From: Scolanthus callimorphus
Taxonomy: Eukaryota > Cnidaria > Anthozoa > Actiniaria > Edwardsiidae
Assembly: GCA_033964015.1 (NCBI GenBank)
Contig: CM066924.1
Coordinates: 8,653,077-8,717,076, forward strand
Reading direction: 5' to 3'
DNA length: 64,000 nt
Within the stretch, counting starts at the first letter, position 1. Each line of letters starts with the position of its first letter. Below the pieces are notes generated by a model that was not told the origin of the DNA, did no database searches, and was given only the letters and a program-made list of their open reading frames with translations. Positions 21,743 through 33,948 of the stretch are shown here, in pieces. Position numbers and translations under genes: made by a program.

Positions 21743-24700
21743 CAGGCCAAGACCTGTTTAATGATAGTAACAACAACAATAACTTTTATTCTGAATTATA
21801 GCTAGCAGGAAGAAAAAGTTAGACATTTTAAAGGCTCATCATAATGTGATAGTAGACTACTAATGTATTGTACCTTGCCCACTGAACTGTCTTAAGCTTC
21901 CATGCTGTTTGATCATGGCAGGCACATGGTAAACCAGGATGTGGATGTAAGGTGTAACAATGATAGTATGGTCATATCCTGGCCCAGTCCCTGACATCGC
22001 AACCAAGAGCTTTCCCCAGGCCAAGACCTGTTTAATGAATAACAATACAACTAAGGACAAATTCATATTTCAGTTCATATTACAGTTTGTATACACATGA
22101 GAAAATGGAAATCATTTCAAAAACACTTTCAAATTAAAAAGAATAGGCTCAAATTTATTTCCTAAATGTTGAGACTGGCATATCCCAATGGATGTTTACA
22201 GACACTTTAATTTTTTTGTTGATTTTATTCCAAAGACTCATATCTTACTTTCTGTTCAAATTCACATCTTTTGTTTTCATCCATATCTGTGCGTAAGTCA
22301 TCTAGCAGCTCTTGGAAATCCTGTGAACAATTTGAGAAAGAGTGAAACAACTTGCCACAAGGTTGCAAAAGGCAACTGGATTTAAGGTGCTTTTTTAAAA
22401 CATTTGTTTGAGCATGAATTATAATAAGATTTAAGGGTTGGTACAGTAAACAATTACAGAATTTGCTACCAAATTGCAACCACATATTATGGTCATTGGG
22501 GCATGAGGCATAATGTCGGACCCAGGACCAGACCTATTTTTAAAATATTTTTTACCTTCCATAGCTTTCTTGTTTTTGCCACCTTCTCAGGATTAGGGAG
22601 GAAGCGCTCAAAACTGTCTGGAAGCCTTTTCAGTAATCTCCTCTTTTCATCACCCAGAAGAGATGTCCACTCCATTTTTTTGGGTTTGTTGTACCCTCAA
22701 GAAGACTCCAAGATTCTTTACACATCTTAGAAATTCCTCCAGGTGCTTGCGTCGTCTTGCACCCGTCTGACCCCTTACATGATCATCCTTGAATAAAAAA
22801 GATAATCTAGCATTACAGAGTGTTATACATAAAATCCCCAAGCAGCCGTCTAATGTCCTGTTTGATATATAAACATCAGTGAAATAAGTGAATCAGTGAA
22901 AAAAATCCAAAAGGGGCTTTGAACACAGATACACAGTCCACAAGATCACCAGGATTTCACGGGTATTAATAATGTGATAAAATATTATGTCACAAAATGA
23001 TATTTGTTTACTCACATCATCCCATTGCAACACGTCCATAATAAGGCCCTCTTCCAGGCGATCAGTCACGCGAAGCATTAGATGAAGCTCATCAATGATA
23101 ATGTGGTCCAGGTCAATATTGAACAGAGGCATGCCATGGCAACCTGGCTGTGATGACCAATTCACTCTTGTTCTTGCCATGGGGGGTTCCTGATAATAAT
23201 TTGTGTCGTGGTGCAGGTCACATCTATAAATTAATAAAGCATATTTCACATTTCATTGCTAATTACTATTGCCTTGCTACTCAACATAGGCCATCAACTG
23301 CAAATCTTCATCTTGCTCGCAATTTATAGCACACAAAAAATGTTGATGCCCTTTTCATTCCTTGCATACTAAAAAGTCATTATGTGTATTGCTTACAAAC
23401 CTTTGATCCTTGTGTATAGTGCACCAGATACAGCTGTTGTTGGAAGTGGCTGATTTCATTCCATTAGCCAACAGAAGGAACTGGCAAAAGTAAAATCATA
23501 GTGTTATGCTTCTATTAAGATGCTAAAGTGCTGGATCTCTCACCGCTGTTGCCTAGGATCAATTTCCAGCTAAGGCAGAGGAACTTTCCTCCTGTTCAAG
23601 TTATGATTGAGAGTTTTGGGTTAAGAGTTTAGGAGTCAGTCACAATACACACACACACATACCGTACCTTATAATCACCTCCCAGAAAGCATTCAATGTC
23701 CACCCTTTGGCCATCAATGTCCAAGAACCCGTCCTCGACTAAGCTGTTGACATCATTAATCACGTTTTGAAGAGCAACTTTAAGGGCAGAATACTCTTCA
23801 TCTGTTTTGATTATTGCCACAGCATGATTTCCTTTAAAATAAAGTGGTCATTGTTAAGTAAGTTGAATTTGACCAGAGAAATACTGGATAGTTGTGCTAC
23901 AAAAATTGAAATGGTAAATCTGTCACAGGAGACTGCAATTTAAATTCCCAGGTTATGGCAATACCTTTTTTTGATTGGTTAGTTAAACAAAGCTTAGTCA
24001 AAGACAGCTGTGCCGCCCCTGTAGCTTTGCCTTTGAATTGGCCTTTGGTCTATAAAATCAGATTTCAGACTCATGAAGTGTTTTTTGTGTGTGAGATTTT
24101 GGAGTTTGAGTTACCTGAACTAGACAAGTAGGCCTGGCCATCTTCGATAATTGCAAAGGTCAGGATAAACAATGTGCTGCTGTGAGACATCCTGGCACCA
24201 TCTCCTGAAATCTTTACTTTCACTTTCCCGCTGTGGGTTCCCTTGGTTTTCAGCTGCATCAATACAAAAAAAGATTACCAAAATTAAGAACATCAAATTT
24301 TTCCAGGTTGAATACCAAGATCTTATAAGATCTTACATGGCTTTGCAAGAACTTATAAGATATTTATATGCACCCCCCTTGAGGGGGTGATTGGCAAATC
24401 CAAGGGGGAGATTACAAAATCCAAGGGGCATAAATGGTAATTCCAAAGGGGTCTATAGGAGAAAAAAAATCCAAGGGGGTATATGTGCTACTTCTTATCC
24501 ATGCAAGGGGGGTCATAAGAGGGTTCCCTTAATAAGGGATGTGGATAAAAAATAGAATGGCACAATGTTAAAAGTTTTGCAACTTACATAGTTTCGAATT
24601 TCCTGCTCTAGCAAAAGCTTTATTGGAAGCTCAGCACCTTCAGTCTCGCCTGGGGTTTTCTTTATCTCCCACTCTTTGTTGATTTCCTTTATACATCCCT

Positions 24701-27216
24701 CCACAACATTTTTTCTTGGTAGGCTCTTGTCAAGTTGGGTCAGTTCATTATAGCCTCTCATCGATACTGAGAATCTGTCAAGTATATACAATACTGTGCG
24801 GACTTTGTCTTTCTCCTCTTCACTCAGTGTATTGTAGCTGCCCTCTGAAGCTGCCTTCTGATTGTCTACTTGTACGAGAATAACAAGGTCAGGTGTTAAA
24901 CAAGAGAGAACGAAAAAATTAAAGGCAGATATTAGTAGAAAAAAATACTGTAATGGGAGTAGGCCATGGGTGTGTGGAAATTCAAAGCAATGGTAATTTC
25001 TACTAAGGCTTAATTTGGTACATAATTTAAAAACCACAATGTATAAGAATTTGCTTAAAGTTCTTATGACTGATTGGGCTTTTATTGAATACAAAATGTA
25101 TTCTAAGTATTTCATTTTTTCCACCCAAATATCTTTTTTTAATAAAAGGTGACATTACCATTGTCAGTTGGGGTGGAACATGGATCATCCTCATCTGCTA
25201 CTATTTCTGTGTCAGAGACCACAACATTATCTAAAGAGGAAATCAAGCATATTTTGATGTTAAAAGTTGAACTTTCAAGATAAAATCATTTATATTTTGC
25301 TTTCTCAGAAATCCTAATCTACAGGTAAAACTTAATAATATAAAGTTTGCTACCCTTAAGACAAAGTGCCAGACCCTGAAAACACTACTATATACAGAAA
25401 GTTAAAAACTGTCCAATATGCTGCTTTTGTTTTGTTTTTTTGGATATTTTTTTTTCTAGCTGATCAAAAAAATTCTCTTTTTGAAAAGGAAAGCAGCTCG
25501 GCTTAATGTCAGGCCCTGCCCATGCATCAGGAATGGTTTGAAATGTGTAGTGTACTTTGTTATAGCCACACCCTTCCTGAGAGTCTGGATCCACCACTGA
25601 AGCATTTTAGTTGTCATTCAATGTAAACAACTAACAAATGCTCAGTCTGTGGAGGGCCTAAGGGCCATGTAATTAATTGTATTGGTCAATTTACCAGTAC
25701 TCAAGGAGAATTCATGCTGTGCTTGATCTTGGCTGGTATCTTCTGTGGCACTAGTACCAGTGTCTAGAATAGAAATGAAAAACTAGAGTCAGGAATGTTA
25801 ATTAAATACCCTGAGGGGGAGGGGGTGTATACCGAAGCATGTTGCAGTATCAGTAAGAAGTATTTGAGACAAAGGAAGGAAAGCTTTACAAAATTGAATC
25901 TCTCTGGTAGGGGCTCATGCTTATTTGCATTATTGCATGTTATTTTGCATGTTATTTGCATTACACATGGTTAGGTTTCGTCTTGTACATCTCTCCAAGA
26001 TCCACACATTTTCTACTTTATTGATAATTAATAATAATTGATACTGAAATAGCCGGGAGGTATTAATCTGAGTGGTACCCATGAAAAAGGGAGTGGGTCT
26101 TACATTTTGTGTCTAGCTTAGGGGGGACAATGAACAAATATATTTATAATGGAAGGGGGGACTTAATTTTTTTAACCCTGAAATGCAAAATCCCCCCCCC
26201 TCTCTCTGGAAATTTGTTAATGAACTTTTCCTTAAACTGGATTGTTAAAAAAACTGACTGGCGAATCATTGACCCTTCAAAACATAGAATCTAGTCATAC
26301 CTTGTTTGTCATGGTGGTTAAGCTTGATTTCAAGGCTAGTTCCACAGTCGTCCGCAACCTCGAGAGTTTTTGGTAACAGACCAAGATTCTCTGCAAACCA
26401 TAAACCCGCATCTGCTTTTTCTCTGTAAAACATAAAACAAAAACCAATAAATTCACATATCTAATAAATTCAGAGACTGTGCACAAAAACAAAGCGCATG
26501 TGTGACTATCTGTTTTTCGTAAACGATTTGTTTTCTTTAACAAACAAGTAAGTTATTACCTCAAGTCTTTCAATCTACGCTGCTTCTGTCTTTTGCTGAT
26601 TTCACTAAACTTTTTCAGCTCTCGCGTCTTTCGGGACATCTCGTCATAGAGCTCTTGTGATTTCGCTTTAAAGAACATACACGGATTTTAATACAGAACT
26701 TAGCTTTACCTGCGATTCAAATAACGGATTCCAAATAACAGTGAGCTAAAACCTACCCTCATTTTCGTCACGTAAGCGCTCGTTGTCGAGTTCGAGACGC
26801 AAAATTGCGTCGGTGGGAGATGAATCCATCTCTTCTTTTCCGATGGACAAGAGTGACCAGACATCGCGCCTCAGCTTCTCACGAACTCTAGTGTTCTTGC
26901 TTTTGCAAGCTTTCATTTTGTTAGTCATATAAACTATCTTGCAGCCTAGCGCGTTTCCGATACGCTTCCAGCAACTGGGCTTAAGACGGTACCCAAGCCA
27001 TCGTAAGTTAGCTTGAAGTACCTCGAAAGCAGCCTTTTGGTCGGAATTGCCATACTTCCTCCATTTCCACAGAGCCTCTCCGTTTATCTCTAGTGTGTAA
27101 ATCAGGCTTCCACGATGCGGTGGTATCATATTCAAGTAGGCAGGTACGATCGGGGGTTCTACGAGCTCTGAAAAGAGCTCCCGATCGACCATTGCTTTCT
27201 CGAATACAGACGACAT
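20920..27216 (-). CDS. 14-exon transposase-like protein, ~859 aa, one frameshift
   Basis: Exons: 27216-26757, 26665-26560, 26422-26301, 25763-25695, 25230-25159, 24868-24588, 24253-24115, 23831-23668, 23480-23401, 23223-23016, 22787-22556, 22320-22249, 22027-21874, 21341-20920. All have GT/AG borders and consistent phases, giving 859 codons if one base of the homopolymer at 22675-22681 (exon 11) is discounted. The start (MSSVFEKA) is the first ATG of a long exon. Features: a coiled-coil near residue 160-185; ISGDGARMSH (D388); FLGGDYK (D469); CIWCTIH (C488, C491, H494); DHIIIDELHL (D542, E543); and a C-terminal SAP-like segment (817-853). I recognise this as a family of large uncharacterised proteins in cnidarian genomes. 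The order GDG-D-CxxC-H-E recalls RAG1/Transib RNase-H-fold nucleases, which is inference. The gene may be a domesticated or mobile transposase. Confidence 0.8.
21668..21740. repeat. (TAA)n microsatellite
   Basis: About 24 uninterrupted ATA/TAA triplets lie in the last intron of the 14-exon gene. They abut a 21-base exact copy (21744-21764) of the intron 12/exon 13 junction. Confidence 0.9.
24355..24525. repeat. Intronic MITE-like element with AATCCAAGGGG repeats
   Basis: Within intron 6 of the 14-exon gene, AATCCAAGGGG-type motifs recur several times. The flanks TATGCACCCCCCTTG and AAGGGGGTATATGTGC are roughly inverted copies, suggesting a small insertion. Confidence 0.5.
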
Positions 27217-27877
27217 GTTTTGAGTACTACTCCGTTCGATGGTTTGTGCTGATCTGAGATATGTGCGAAGAGGCCCCAGTGTTTTCTTGTTTGCGTTGAA
27301 CCGTATTGGCACACGAAACAATAGAATGTGAGTAAATTCGTGTAAGTGAGTTTCAATAAAGTGATTAAACAAATTCAGTAAGATAATTTAGCGAACTCTG
27401 CCTCTTTTGTCTTAGAGGCGGAGCTTAGAGGGTTAATTATGCAAAAGCGGGAAACTTCAACCTCAAGAATACAAGTAATTTGAATAATTTGTGTGCCTAA
27501 AACAAAATCTTTCTCTGGGGGCAGTAAAATCGCGCGCTAATCAAACAACAACGGTGAAAATCATTATTTCGAAATCAGTACCGTTCAATCCCGTAATAAG
27601 ATTTTGATAAAAGTATTTCTTACAGCGCAAAAATGAGCTTCGAAACGTTTTTCCACACGTAAAATGGCTAAAAACCAAAAATAAACCTCGTCGTGGGGGC
27701 AGTTTAATATAATGATTCATCACAATTACTAGGCAAAATGTGTTCTTTGATCTTTAAACTACAAAATTACGAATTACGCTTTTTCAAACAGAGACTAGCA
27801 ATAGCGCAATTTGACAATATTATAGCCTATTTCGACGGCTGAGCTCTGTTTTCTCTGTACTTATCGCTGATTAGCTT

Positions 27878-29064
27878 TTGAATATCGCGGCGCTCAACCG
27901 AAGAGTCCCGGATGTATGTCGCTGGATTGTGCCCGATGTAACAATTGGCGAGAGAACAACTAGAGCGTCTTTGGCCAGGACAACACCTTTTTGTCAGTTG
28001 CAGCGACAACGAGGAACAGAACGTTTACGAAACCCGGCTCCATGCTTTGCGGAGTATGTAGGGCACAAGTTGCACATTGACCGAAACGAAAAATTAGCGG
28101 CATATGGATTGGCACATGTCCTTGCAACTGACGGATATAGTGGTAAAATTGTTGGAGCGTCATCAATCGTTGTGTCTAAATTGTTTTGTCTCATGATGGA
28201 GCTTCAAACTGTGTAAGAAAGAGAGATTACACGAGAGAGAGGGAATGGAGGTGCTGCTTCGCTATTGCTGGAAACCCTTTCTATTTTATTTTTCTTCAAG
28301 AATCTCATTGCCGAGAGGATATGGGTAGAGATAAATAGCCGGAGCAATTATCCAATGAAAAGAGTGCTGGTGACAATGAAAGGTCGGGACATGCTGCATT
28401 TGGAAGATCAGTACTCCAGACACTGCATTTCCGAATTTCTCATTTCAGTATGCAGACCCACGGTCCAGAGTGTAATCGACTTTTGGAACCTTAAAGGCAT
28501 CCCAGGTGCGCTTTATACGCAGAACACCGTATTAACTTAACTGCACCGTGCCTTGAACTGCACCGTGCATCTCTTCTTTGCTCATTCCGCGCACATTTTG
28601 GTCGAAATCACCGTTGAAACACGGCCGGCGGAAATGGTGGGGCTGAATGAAGCTCCTTAACACCTTAACCAGTATCATCAGTTCTATTCACTACATTATG
28701 AATGCAAAAAATCGGAAGAGTAAAACGAGTTTCTGGACAGCACTACAGTTCATAAAATTCCCTTTCAGAATCTCGTTGAACTAAAGAATTTAAATTATAA
28801 CTGGGATCAACACATATGTACTCTCGTTTTATGTCAGGTAAAGGAATTCCAGAGTCCTCTTTCACTCATAACTTTCGTTGCGCTCCAGTGTCACTAGCTC
28901 AACTTCCACCAGGCGTTGAAGTAAAACAGGAGTATGAGCACATGGGTGGCAGCATAACTGAAGAAAGTACCATTGGAATCGACCCATTACATAACAATTT
29001 CCCTGCAAAACAGAGACGGGACATTGAATTTTATTCTTCACAAGATTCAATTCCTTTGAGATAA
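27878..29064 (+). pseudogene. Decayed integrase-core (rve-like) gene
   Basis: Three fragments read in order on the plus strand. Fragment 1 (27878-28190) has FAEYVGHKLHIDRNEKL and ATDGYSGKIVG, which match the first catalytic-Asp region of an integrase-core family common in cnidarians and fish. Fragment 2 (about 28300-28540) has AERIWVEINSRSNYPMKR, which matches the catalytic-Glu region, then WNLKGIPG. Fragment 3 (28834-29064) has GKGIPES, EYEHMGGSITEESTIG and DPLHNN, the usual C-terminal region. The stretch that should hold the second catalytic Asp is absent: fewer than 100 bases separate fragments 1 and 2. It is divergently oriented to the 14-exon gene, ~660 bases away. Relation to IS3EU/Ginger-type transposases is inference. 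Confidence 0.7.
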
Positions 29065-29639
29065 TTTCTGCTGCAATAGCTAACCATCAACAACTGCTGT
29101 TCAAGCAGGCAGTGTTGGTATATATCAACCTAAGTCTTCACAGTCCCTTACTGTAATAGCTGTAATTAACCATGAGTCATGAGTCAAATTAACATATGTT
29201 TATTGCGTACATATATCAAATGTGCAACATGTTGTTAACATATCCGCAGATCGCGCTAACAGTTCGACAGAATATACTATACTTTAAAATGGTGACATGA
29301 TTTAACAGTTTAATTTCTTTATAATGTCAAAACCTCCGAAAATGTACATTTGGTGTAATACATTTATAGGACTTCAACGCAACTTCATTGAAGACTATTT
29401 TCTGATGGTATTGTCAACAACCTTATTATCGACACACGATAGAGAACATGAGCTCAATAGGGAGTATAGATGCTTCATCAAACCAACGTAAAACACTCGA
29501 GTACGTGCAACTCACATTGGACAATAAAACTCTTGAGATACGTTTCAGAATCCTCCCTCTTAATGCAGTAATCATTAACGCCTTTGATTCGACGTTCGTA
29601 GTAATTTTTTATGATTCTTTTTTATTCCAATCATGCACG
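29065..29639. other. No recognised gene
   Basis: AT-rich spacer between the integrase-like relic and the RING gene. No exon was recognised. Confidence 0.5.
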
Positions 29640-30234
29640 CGATCAATAGCAGTAGAAACACTTACAGTGCTTTAACACAAGAAGTGAAATTTGATTCTCA
29701 CTTTATCTGCGCTCTATACTTTTACTGGATAACTAATTCAGTTCCTTCAAAATTTCATCAAAACCTCTAAAAGGGATTATTTGTGTTGCCCCTTCTTCAC
29801 AACGACAGGGGGGACAGGTTTCTTCGTCATCAAACCAACGCTGAACACATGCTCTACAGCCTACTAGTTGAGAGCAACACTGAGCAAAACTCACTCCAGT
29901 TTGAGGGATTGCTGTTTGGCAGATTTTGCAAGTAACGCGATCAATAGCAGTAGAAACACTTACAGTGCTTTAACACAAGAAGTGAAATTTGATTCTCACT
30001 TTATCTGCGCTCTATACTTTTACTGGATAACTAATTCAGTTCCTTCAAAATTTCATCAAAACCTCTAAAAGGGATTATTTGTGTTGCCCCTTCTTCACAA
30101 CGACAGGGGGGACAGGTTTCTTCTTCATCAAACCAACGCTGAACACATGCTCTACAGCCTACTAGTTGAGACCAACACTGAGGAAAACTCACTCCAGTTT
30201 GAGGGATTGCTGTTTGGCAGATTTTGCAAGTAAA
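29640..30234. repeat. 298-bp tandem duplication of a RING-coding terminal exon
   Basis: 29640-29937 and 29938-30234 are near-identical direct copies. Both encode, on the minus strand, the C-terminal RING segment, the tail IIPFRGFDEILKELN and a stop codon. They differ at a few bases, some of which change the encoded amino acids. Confidence 0.9.
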
Positions 30235-30489
30235 AATTTCCCTAAGACTACACAAAAGTTGATCCCTCACAGCTAGCTCTTGTACAACTCTCCGAGTCTC
30301 TCTTACCACACTCATAATCTGTTCGGAAGTGCTAATCAATTCAACCCCAAAACTTGTCTCTACATCAATCAGCTTTATATCAATTTGAGTAAACCCGTCT
30401 AACATTATATCCGCTTTTGTAGAAACGTCTGAGACAGCATCCTTGAGACCGTGATTAGTCGCTTGTGCCGTTGATCTCTCTGTGGAGGA
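30031..30489 (-). CDS. RING-finger protein, 3' exon (partial)
   Basis: An exon starting after a good acceptor (CTACTACAG, 30490) runs to a stop at 30031. It has a helical N-terminal part (SSTERSTAQATNHG..., probable coiled coil) and a C-terminal C4/C3HC4-like RING: CKIC, then GCRACVQRW and CPPCRC. RING domains usually recruit E2 ubiquitin ligases. Upstream exons were not identified, so the protein start is unknown. One zinc-ligand position reads Trp (PQCWSQ) where the duplicate downstream copy reads Cys (AQCCSQ). The duplicate can only be used if transcription runs past the first stop. Confidence 0.65.
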   Translation of the reverse strand, partial: SSTERSTAQATNHGLKDAVSDVSTKADIMLDGFTQIDIKLIDVETSFGVELISTSEQIMSVVRETRRVVQELAVRDQLLCSLREIFTCKICQTAIPQTGVSFPQCWSQLVGCRACVQRWFDEEETCPPCRCEEGATQIIPFRGFDEILKELN

Positions 30490-31482
30490 TCTGTAGTAGA
30501 TAAACAAGTACTATAAGTATACTTTTGAATCTTAAATTTTTTTTGTGGCAAAATAAATGATGATGATGATGAAAGCCTCATCTGTACAAATCTATTCAGT
30601 CGAAACATTTGAAAGTACCCCTCCTCTTCTTACTGTCTATCCCATCTGAGTCCCACATTGCATATTTGGAACGGAGCTCAATTTTCTTAATTGTTTTTAC
30701 TGGGTGGTGTATGCATTTACCCGCGTACAATACGCACTTTGCGTATTATACGCGGAATTGTTTTCAGCCTTCCAGAACTGAAGCTGGGAGAAAATCGACA
30801 TAAATATGGCGATCAGTCGTGCATGTAAGACCATAAATACTTCCATGCAGAATCCAATGAAAATAATTTCCAAATAGTTGATTTCGTAGAATTCTGGCCC
30901 AAAATCCACACACATTCACGCTCCCTTCGCGACTTTCCTATGGATCACCTGCAATATTGTGTTGCTTTGACCACACTCCCCCAGTTTCTTGACCGAAAAT
31001 AGCGAATTTAATGTGAACTCACCTATTTTGATATATATGCTACCTAATCGTGGCAATTTGAACAATAGACAATAAGTCTGAACCATGTTACTAGGTTGTG
31101 CTAGGATGCGCCATTGACAGCTCATTAAAACCAATGTATTTATATTACATTATACTTTTATATGTATTGTAAGACCAGTGTGCTTTTTAAAATGGTTCAA
31201 TGAAGACATGTATTAATATATATTAAGTTATATTATATTATTATTAAAATGATCATCATCAGCAGTTCCAGAGCAGCATTACTGTATGTCAATACACTGC
31301 ATTGAAAAACATTAAAAAAAAAATATTCGTGTTTCTTATGCACGAGCAATCAAGTCCTTGGCCTCGGTTGTTTGTTTTTCTTTCTGTCATTCTTGATGGT
31401 ATAGTTATTTCTAAGATGAGCTTAAAAATATGAGGTGTGTATTATATGCCGGTGCATATTTTACAGTGCGGATAAATACGGT
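30490..31482. other. No gene seen; one short hairpin
   Basis: A compact palindrome at 30721-30754 (CGCGTACAATACGC, loop, GCGTATTATACGCG) stands out. The rest is AT-rich, with no exon recognised. Confidence 0.5.
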
Positions 31483-31625
31483 TTTACCACACCACAGAAA
31501 ATCCAGCCAATCAGAATGCAGGAATGGCGTTGTATATTCAGCAGTATTCCACTAAACCTTCCCATTGTGCACTGCATTTACGTAAAATACTGGTGTCTTT
31601 AATTTTCTGTGGCGTGGTATAAAAT
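31483..31625. mobile_element. Short MITE, ~143 bp
   Basis: Inverted ends TTTTACCACACCACAGAAAA and TTTTCTGTGGCGTGGTATAA bracket non-coding DNA that includes AGCCAATCAGAATGCAG. Confidence 0.65.
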
Positions 31626-33522
31626 AGTTATACAATGAATTGTTTTCCTCTGTTGTTTATAAGTAAAGGGTTTTTCTTGCATAATTTATAGGCTTCCGCA
31701 TTGATGCCTTTTTGATATGGGCCTGGGTTGTTCTTAAAAATGCTACTCCCTTTAACAAGATCCTCCTCTGTAATTTGAGCATCAATCATTTCTCCAGAAT
31801 GCACGTCCTATGGAACACACAAAAAATTATTTTTATTTCATTTCCAACCACAGGGCTGCTAACACTATCAGTAAAGTTCCATGCAGAATCATTATTTAGA
31901 GTCCTCGTATGTAAGTAATTTACACTCATTTTAGTAATACATCATGGACATTTACGAAAAGATGCAGCTTGGGGAATATAATGACATACTTTTAAACACT
32001 AAAAACCATTTGAAACAAGATAAAACCACAATCAATCCTTAACTAATGATCTCCTAAGGGGCTAATTCGTCCTTCCTCAATCCAGACCTCCTTCTATTTG
32101 CCATAGATTTGATACACAAAATGTGTTATCTTACAGGGGTTTCAATAAGATTTGAAGTAGCAGGCTAAGTTTTGGAAGTAGGCGGCTTGGTTTGTTGGTC
32201 CCACGCGAAGGCCCCCGAGAAGGCCCGCGAGAAATGTTTTACTGCGTTTTAAGGGGAAGATAATTGCCATATTCATATGTATTCTATTGAAACCCCTGAT
32301 CTTATGGTAGCAATTCACAGAACATAGAAATTCAAACAAAACAGCACCAGTGAGGTGAAAGCGGCACATGAATGAGACTGAAGTGTCAAGTGAGACCCAA
32401 AATTAGAAACCAGATATATTCAAAGAGCTAAGGATAATTTTAGAATTTAACTAGTGGTTGGCCTTCCATAAAAAAGACCTACAAGCTAGCCCAGTCACCT
32501 CATCATCCTCCTACATAACAACATTTCCTTAATTTTACATGGACTGAAGCAGAACACCAGGTACTCTGCACTTTGAATAATAAGGAGGTGTGACCAAGGC
32601 CTCTACTTAAAGCCCAATATTATTCCTATGGCTTACTAAAACCAAATAATCCCTTAACCAAAAATTACAATCCCCCACCCCCCCAAAAAACATAGCAAAG
32701 GCAATGCTTACTTCTTGCTCCACTGGTGGCCCTAAGGTAAAGCTATTGACCATTGTCAGCTGTTTACTTTTTTGTATAGCTCCTGGTGAGGTAGTCCTGA
32801 TACATGTGTTCCCAGTAGCAACATGTGATGTTTTAGCTGAAAAAGGAATCAAGCCGATTTTTTTACATGCAACGCTGTCCTTTATTGAATGCAGGTAGGT
32901 AGGCCTGTTGTGGTGCCTACTGACAATGGTTTTTAAGTGCCACCCCTTTCCCTTCCTTTGGCACTGAATGATCTTGCATTTTGCAACCAGCTATACTTTA
33001 GCACAGCATGCACTTTTCCAATCATGATTTGAAAATATCATAGGGATCACACAAAGCAGCCACCAAGCCACCAAGTTGCACAAAAGTGTTAATACTGTTT
33101 AGTGAAATCACACTAGTGGTCAATTGTCAATGCTGCGCTCTGATTGGTTGAGCTGCTCGTGGGCTATAGGCTAAAGTTTTAATAGCCTACTAGTAGCGAA
33201 AAATGTTGGATGTGAAAGCCAGAAAATGGCAAATGACCAGACCAGAAAATGTTTTGGCTATAGAAATTGACCTTCCAGTGTCATTTGACTAAACAATGTC
33301 TTTTCACCCTTATGGCCTCTGAGGTTGTCCTTCAGTCCCATGGCCTATTGAACAATTATTCCTTGGGCTATTGACTCAGCAGGCCATGAGGGTCAAATCA
33401 CACTAGTAGGTCAATTTGTATAGCTAAATACGTTTTCTGGTCTTGCCATTTGGCTTTCTCTTGGTTTCAAATCTGACACTTTTCACTACTGAGTAGGCTA
33501 TAACTTATAGTTTGTTTGCAAA
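31626..33522. other. No convincing gene
   Basis: Two exon-like plus-strand stretches with splice-like borders (about 31853-31910 and 32780-32893, the latter ending at CAG|GTAGGT) have coding-like composition. They show no recognised domain and no consistent partners. Confidence 0.4.
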
Positions 33523-33948
33523 TGTTTTGCCCCAAGGTAGGGGGGGGGGGGGGGGGCAACCCCACGGGAATTTGACATTTTTAGCTTTTGAAATGTCAAT
33601 TTCCCCACCCTTGGACCTCCACTAAGGATCAAACTCCCGCCCCTGGGGATCCCAGACCAGTGTAAAGGCGTTCATAGATACAAACATCAAGAAGCTCTTA
33701 CCTTTCATTCTGCATCGCTCTCCACAAGAAAAGGCCGAGGAAAACGCAGAAATCTTGTCTCCAGGTGGTTTCTGGGTACTTTCCAAGATGGCGGAAAGCT
33801 AGTTCCCAGGACTTTCCAAGATGGCAATGGAGTCAAATTTCCCACCCGGGGGACTGCTGTAGATGTCAAAATCACAACCCTCGGAGAGCCTTAAAAAGTC
33901 AAATCCCCCTGGGTTGACCCCCCCCCCCCCCCACTCGGGGCAAAACAT
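33523..33948. mobile_element. Inverted-repeat element with G/C homopolymer in its arms
   Basis: The left arm starts AATGTTTTGCCCC and holds a ~17-base G-run (33541-33557). The right arm ends GGGGCAAAACATT and holds a ~16-base C-run (33919-33934). The centre (~300 bases) is non-coding and contains CCAAGATGGCG motifs. Confidence 0.65.

Noticed and set aside
32704..32898. Secreted protein exon with hydrophobic N-terminus
   Set aside because: Splice-like borders but no partner exons and no recognisable family; kept only as an exon-like stretch.
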